DNA of 46,448 bases from an uncultured Bacteroidota bacterium (GTDB lineage: Bacteria; Bacteroidota; Bacteroidia; Flavobacteriales; Flavobacteriaceae). The notes beneath the pieces were generated by a model. The model saw nothing but the letters and a program-made list of their open reading frames with translations, had not been told where the DNA came from and did not search any database. The translations under genes and the position numbers were made by a program. Of the stretch, positions 42,368 to 46,448 are shown in pieces (within the stretch, counting starts at the first letter, position 1; each line of letters starts with the position of its first letter). The stretch is taken from contig CACPPV010000009.1 of the NCBI GenBank assembly GCA_902635895.1, positions 1-46,448 of the forward strand, written 5' to 3'.

Positions 42368-43426
42368 TTAAATTTTATAAGTTATTGCATTTATATTCAT
42401 TCCAGCTCCAACACTTCCAAACAAAACTATATCCCCTTTTTTTAATCTGTGGTCATTAAGTTTTTCTTTTCTTACAAGATCAAACAGCGTTGGTATTGTA
42501 GCCACAGAACTATTTCCAAGTTTGTTAATTGACATTGGAAGAATATTTTCAGGTATTTCCATTTCAAATAAATCATAAAACCTTTTCACGATTGCTTCAT
42601 CCATTTTTTCATTAGCTTGGTGAAGAAATACTTTTTTTACATCTTTTATAGATTGACCGCTTAACTCTAAACATTCTTTTAAAGCTTTTGGAACATTAAC
42701 TATTGCGAACTCATATACTTTTCTGCCATGCATTTTAATATATTTTGTATTCGCAGCATTTTTATCATAAGATTCTCCAAAAAATAAATAAAAAGCTTCT
42801 TTATCTGTGTAGGTACACGTTTTGTGGGATAGAATTCCTGAATTGTTATCATTAACCTTTTGAATTATTGATGCGCCAGCTCCATCTGCATAAATCATTG
42901 AGTCTCTGTCTCTTTTGTCATATGTTCTTGAAAGTGTTTCTGCACCGATAACCAAACAATTCTTAGCCATTCCAGATTTAATAAATGAATTAGCTTGTAT
43001 TACACCTTCAACCCAGCCTGGACACCCAAAAATAATATCATAGCAAACACAGTTTGGATTTTTAATTCCTAAATTAAATTTAACTCTGCTCGCTAAACTA
43101 GGTAACATATCCGATTGGTCTGTATCTTTTTTTATATCTCCAAAATTATGAGCAACAATAATATAGTCTATATCTTCCTGATCAATTTTAGCATCTAAAA
43201 TGGCTTTTTCTGAGGCAAAAAAAGCTAAATCTGATGTATTTAAATGATCTTTAGCATATCTTCTTTCTTCAATACCAGTAATAGATTTGAATTTTTTGAT
43301 GATTACTTCATTGTTAACTTTGAATAAAGACCCATCAGAATTTAAAAAATTTTCATGTAAAAATTCGTTGTTTTTTTTGATGAGAAGAGGAATATAAGAA
43401 CCAGTTCCAGTAATTTTAACAGACAT
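42368..43426 (-). CDS. Beta-ketoacyl-ACP synthase III-like protein
   Basis: A 352-residue thiolase-fold enzyme. The catalytic triad is visible: C135 in YDIIFGCPGWVEG, H269 in KVFLHQANEKMDEA and N305 in NKLGNSSVATIPTL. The segment YIIVAHNFGDIKKDTDQSDM is one I recall from a flavobacterial family annotated as 3-oxoacyl-ACP synthase III. It condenses an acyl-CoA starter with a malonyl-ACP-type extender; here the Cys is followed by Pro-Gly-Trp instead of Ser-Gly, so a specialised acyl chain is possible. It ends 2 bases before mlaE and starts 33 bases after gcvP ends, so these lipid-related genes may be transcribed together. Confidence 0.85.
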   Translation of the reverse strand: MSVKITGTGSYIPLLIKKNNEFLHENFLNSDGSLFKVNNEVIIKKFKSITGIEERRYAKDHLNTSDLAFFASEKAILDAKIDQEDIDYIIVAHNFGDIKKDTDQSDMLPSLASRVKFNLGIKNPNCVCYDIIFGCPGWVEGVIQANSFIKSGMAKNCLVIGAETLSRTYDKRDRDSMIYADGAGASIIQKVNDNNSGILSHKTCTYTDKEAFYLFFGESYDKNAANTKYIKMHGRKVYEFAIVNVPKALKECLELSGQSIKDVKKVFLHQANEKMDEAIVKRFYDLFEMEIPENILPMSINKLGNSSVATIPTLFDLVRKEKLNDHRLKKGDIVLFGSVGAGMNINAITYKI

Positions 43427-43459
43427 TTTTGGCTATTTATAATCTAAGTTATGAAAATC

Positions 43460-46282
43460 TTACTGATATGACTCTATTGGCTCGCAAGTACATACTAAAT
43501 TTCTATCTCCATAGGCGTCATCAACTCTTCTAACTGATGGCCAGAACTTATTGTTTAAAACATATGAAGTAGGAAAAGCAGCTTTTTGTCTAGAGTATGA
43601 ATATTCCCAATTTTCAGCTGCAATCATTTTCATTGTGTGAGGAGCATTTTTTAACAAATCAGGTTTTTCATCAATTTCTTTTCTAATTAGAATCATTGCG
43701 TCACAGAACCTATTAATTTCATCCAAATTTTCACTTTCAGTAGGTTCGATCATCATTGTTCCTGGAACTGGAAATGAAACGGTAGGTGCATGAAATCCAT
43801 AATCAATTAATCTTTTAGCAATATCCATAACCCCAATTTCATGAGATTTAAAATCTCTACAATCTATTATTAGTTCATGTGCTGATCTACCACCCTCTCC
43901 TTTGTAAAGAATATCGTAGTGATTTTCAATTCTATTTTTGATGTAGTTTGCATTAAGTATAGCATACTGAGTTGATAATTTCAATCCTTCAGCACCAAGC
44001 ATTTTTATGTATCCGTATGAAATTACACAGGCTAATGCAGATCCCCATGGAGCCCCAGAAATAGATTTTACACTATTTTTTGAACTAACATTAATTATTG
44101 GATTATTTGGGAGAAAAGGAACTAAGTGTTTTGCAACACATATTGGTCCAACCCCAGGTCCACCACCTCCGTGAGGAATTGCAAATGTTTTATGAAGATT
44201 CAAATGACAAACATCAGCGCCAATGATATAGGGATTAGTTAAACCTACTTGTGCGTTCATATTAGCACCATCCATATAAACTTGTCCTCCGTATTTATGA
44301 ATGGTTCCAGTAATTTCTTGAATAGAAGACTCAAACACCCCGTGAGTAGATGGATAAGTTATCATCAATGCAGCCAAATTTTCTTTATGGATTTCTGCTT
44401 TTTCTTTTAATTCATCCACATTAATATTTCCGTGTTTATCCGTTCCAACAACCACTACTTTCATTCCAGCCATCACAGCTGAGGCTGGATTGGTTCCGTG
44501 AGCAGATGATGGTATTAAGCATATGTTTCTATGTCCGTTGGATATACTTTTTAAATATTCTCTAATTACCATAAGACCAGCATATTCTCCTTGAGCACCC
44601 GAGTTAGGTTGTAAAGAAGTTCCACTAAAGCCTGTAATTTCGTTTAATTGTCTTTCAAGTTTCTTAAGAAGTTTTTGATATCCTAACGCTTGATCTAATG
44701 GAACAAAAGGATGAATATTATTCCATTTACTCCAGCTTATAGGTATCATTTCTGATGCTGCATTTAGCTTCATAGTACAAGACCCTAAAGAAATCATAGA
44801 ATGAGTTAGAGATAGGTCTTTTCTTTCTAAAGTTTTTATATACCTCATCAAAGCGGTCTCAGAGTGATATTTATTAAAAACTTCAGAAGTCATGAAGTTA
44901 GACTTTCTGCTTAATTCGCTTGGAATTTTTAATTCTTCAGAACTGGATTCTATTTCAAATAAGTCAATATCAAGAGATTTTGCAATTGTGTCTACAATTT
45001 TTTGAATATCTTTCGTTGATGTAGCTTCATTAATTGAAATTGAGATTTCATAGTCATTGATGTAGTTGAAATTAATTTTATTAATTAAAGCAACTTTTTT
45101 TATTTTTTTTGAAGGTAATTCAAGTCTTAAAGTGTCAAAGTAAAATTTGTTTAACTGTTTTATTCCAATTTTACTAAGATTATTTTCAAGTAAAATGGTT
45201 AGTTTATGAATATTTTTCGCAATTTTTTTTAAACCTTCAGCTCCATGAAAAACACCATACATACCTGCCATTACTGCAAGTAAAACCTGAGAAGTGCAAA
45301 TGTTAGAAGTTGCTCTATCTCTTTTAATATGTTGTTCTCTAGTCTGCAATGCCATTCTTAATGATGGATCATCACCTGCATCTTTTGTGACACCAATTAT
45401 TCTTCCAGGGACAGATCGTTTATATTCCTCTTTAGTGGCAAAATAAGCTGCATGTGGACCTCCATAGCCTAAGGGGATTCCAAATCTTTGTGAGGTTCCA
45501 ACTACAACATCAGCACTAAAATTTGAAGGTTTTTCTAATAAGCAAAGTGAAAGTAAATCAGCAGCTATTACAATTTTAATATTATTTTTAACTGCTTCGG
45601 AACAATATTTTTTAATATCTAAAATGTTTCCATAAACACCAGGGTATTGAATTATACATCCAAATGTTTTTTCATTAAAATCAAAAGAACTTATGTCACC
45701 CTGAATGATATTAATTCCTAAAGGTTCAGCTCTAGTTTCAAGTAAACTAATAGTTTGAGGAAGAGTGTTTGACGCAACAAAAAAATTATTAATATTATTT
45801 TTTTTCTGATCTCTTGATCTAAGACTGAATAACATAGTCATTGCCTCAGCAGCAGCTGTGCTTTCATCAAGCAACGATGCATTAGCCAAATCCATTCCTG
45901 TTAAATCAGAAATAATAGTTTGATAGTTGAGAAGCGCTTCCATTCTTCCTTGAGCTATTTCAGCTTGATAAGGAGTGTAAGCAGTATACCAGCTAGGGTT
46001 TTCTAAAATATTTCTTTTAATTACTGAAGGTACAATCGACTGATTATAGCCCATTCCTATGTAAGTTTTAAAAATTTTATTTTTTTTTCCGAGTTTTTCA
46101 ATGTGATTCAGATACTCATCCTCACTCATGGGTTTTTTTAGATTAAGGTCCTTTTGTAACCTAATGTTTTTCGGAATAGTTTCAGAAATTAGTTTTTCAA
46201 TATTTTCAACATTTAAGTATTCAAGCATTTTATTTTTGTCCTTGGAATTGACTCCAATATGTCTTTGAGAAAAACTATTCAT
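43460..46282 (-). CDS. gcvP: Glycine dehydrogenase (decarboxylating), P-protein of glycine cleavage
   Basis: A single-chain 940-residue P-protein that decarboxylates glycine and passes the methylamine group to lipoyl H-protein. Both halves of the internally duplicated aminotransferase fold are present. The N-terminal half starts RHIGVNSKDKNKMLEYL and carries YTPYQAEIAQGRMEALLNYQ. The C-terminal catalytic half has SLTHSMISLGSCTMKLNA, the PLP lysine K698 in CHLNLHKTFAIPHGGGGPGV and the ending RRVDDAYGDRNLVCTCEP. The complete, unsplit form is typical of Bacteroidota. gcvT and gcvH are not in the window. It lies just inside the right edge with 166 bases upstream. Confidence 0.97.
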   Translation of the reverse strand: MNSFSQRHIGVNSKDKNKMLEYLNVENIEKLISETIPKNIRLQKDLNLKKPMSEDEYLNHIEKLGKKNKIFKTYIGMGYNQSIVPSVIKRNILENPSWYTAYTPYQAEIAQGRMEALLNYQTIISDLTGMDLANASLLDESTAAAEAMTMLFSLRSRDQKKNNINNFFVASNTLPQTISLLETRAEPLGINIIQGDISSFDFNEKTFGCIIQYPGVYGNILDIKKYCSEAVKNNIKIVIAADLLSLCLLEKPSNFSADVVVGTSQRFGIPLGYGGPHAAYFATKEEYKRSVPGRIIGVTKDAGDDPSLRMALQTREQHIKRDRATSNICTSQVLLAVMAGMYGVFHGAEGLKKIAKNIHKLTILLENNLSKIGIKQLNKFYFDTLRLELPSKKIKKVALINKINFNYINDYEISISINEATSTKDIQKIVDTIAKSLDIDLFEIESSSEELKIPSELSRKSNFMTSEVFNKYHSETALMRYIKTLERKDLSLTHSMISLGSCTMKLNAASEMIPISWSKWNNIHPFVPLDQALGYQKLLKKLERQLNEITGFSGTSLQPNSGAQGEYAGLMVIREYLKSISNGHRNICLIPSSAHGTNPASAVMAGMKVVVVGTDKHGNINVDELKEKAEIHKENLAALMITYPSTHGVFESSIQEITGTIHKYGGQVYMDGANMNAQVGLTNPYIIGADVCHLNLHKTFAIPHGGGGPGVGPICVAKHLVPFLPNNPIINVSSKNSVKSISGAPWGSALACVISYGYIKMLGAEGLKLSTQYAILNANYIKNRIENHYDILYKGEGGRSAHELIIDCRDFKSHEIGVMDIAKRLIDYGFHAPTVSFPVPGTMMIEPTESENLDEINRFCDAMILIRKEIDEKPDLLKNAPHTMKMIAAENWEYSYSRQKAAFPTSYVLNNKFWPSVRRVDDAYGDRNLVCTCEPIESYQ

Positions 46283-46448
46283 TGTACAATAAATTTTTGT
46301 TTAAAAATAACCAATATGAACTACAATAATTCATAATTTTAAAACTTTGATATAAAAGTTTTTAACTTAATGATTAACAGATTTTAGGGTTGTGTTTTTA
46401 AGTCTATGATTTTTCTAAAAAAAATCTTTGATTTTTATATAAAGTCCA
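46283..46448. other. Right-edge intergenic region upstream of gcvP
   Basis: This 166-base AT-rich stretch should hold the gcvP promoter. I see no exact TAnnTTTG element on the minus strand, no gene, and nothing resembling a glycine riboswitch. A perfect 8-base inverted repeat, AAAACTTT at 46341-46348 and AAAGTTTT at 46355-46362, is present; its A/T-only arms, apart from one C/G pair, make chance possible. Confidence 0.4.

Noticed and set aside
46283-46448. A glycine riboswitch upstream of gcvP
   Set aside because: No conserved GG-rich aptamer core is seen; the region is nearly all A/T and too short for a tandem aptamer with its stems.
1-46448. CRISPR array, prophage or insertion sequence
   Set aside because: No regular repeat-spacer pattern, transposase, integrase or phage structural gene was seen on either strand.

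Overview
The window looks like a piece of a free-living, probably marine Flavobacteriia (Bacteroidota) chromosome with a small, AT-rich genome. The evidence is very low GC throughout, almost no Shine-Dalgarno-like leaders, four exact matches to the Bacteroidota -7 promoter element TAnnTTTG (upstream of nqrA, gpmI, a flavin reductase gene and pdhA), the type IX secretion/gliding genes gldJ, porV and a plug-type protein, a full Na+-pumping NADH:quinone reductase set, and many flavobacterial lipoproteins with short signal peptides. Gene density is very high: many neighbours overlap by 4 bases (ATGA), and no gene-free stretch reaches 300 bases. No phage, insertion sequence, CRISPR array or rRNA was seen.

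Layout. 1-5604: the 3' end of trkH (cut by the window edge), an aspartate/aromatic aminotransferase, rsmG, pruA, apaG and the T9SS plug-type protein. 5749-12930: nqrA-nqrB-nqrC-nqrD-nqrE-nqrF, a small conserved protein and apbE, together the pump and its flavin-attaching enzyme. nqrC is broken by one extra base in a run of eight A. 12927-17756 (minus): GNAT acetyltransferase, VanY-type peptidase, gpmI, thioredoxin-like lipoprotein, map, SAM methyltransferase. 17813-22541 (plus): tRNA-Gly(TCC), two related secreted carboxypeptidase-regulatory-like proteins, a DUF6702-like protein, an M1 metallopeptidase, a strong terminator, then tatA. 22543-24749: O-methyltransferase, flavin reductase, a tiny membrane protein and a lipoprotein of unknown function. 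24834-29293 (plus): TonB-C-like protein, CPBP protease, tRNA-Val(GAC), FMN reductase, M20 amidohydrolase, pirin. 29286-33787 (minus): gldJ, murF, amidase lipoprotein. 33866-40878 (plus): porV, pdhA, pdhC, SDR, SprT-like, nucleotidyltransferase, DUF389. 40879-46282 (minus): gcvP, a FabH-like synthase, MlaE-like permease and MlaF-like ATPase.

How the genes work together. The Nqr operon with ApbE is the best-defined machine: ApbE attaches FMN to NqrB and NqrC, and the complex exports Na+ while reducing quinone. GldJ, PorV and the plug-type protein belong to the type IX secretion and gliding machinery, but the PorU sortase gene I expect between gldJ and porV is absent from that spot. Most other genes are housekeeping (glycolysis, pyruvate dehydrogenase, glycine cleavage, proline oxidation, peptidoglycan synthesis, lipid transport). 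I found no clear new defence or mobile system. The least explained part is the secreted cluster at 17899-22227. The most striking anomaly is the nqrC frameshift.
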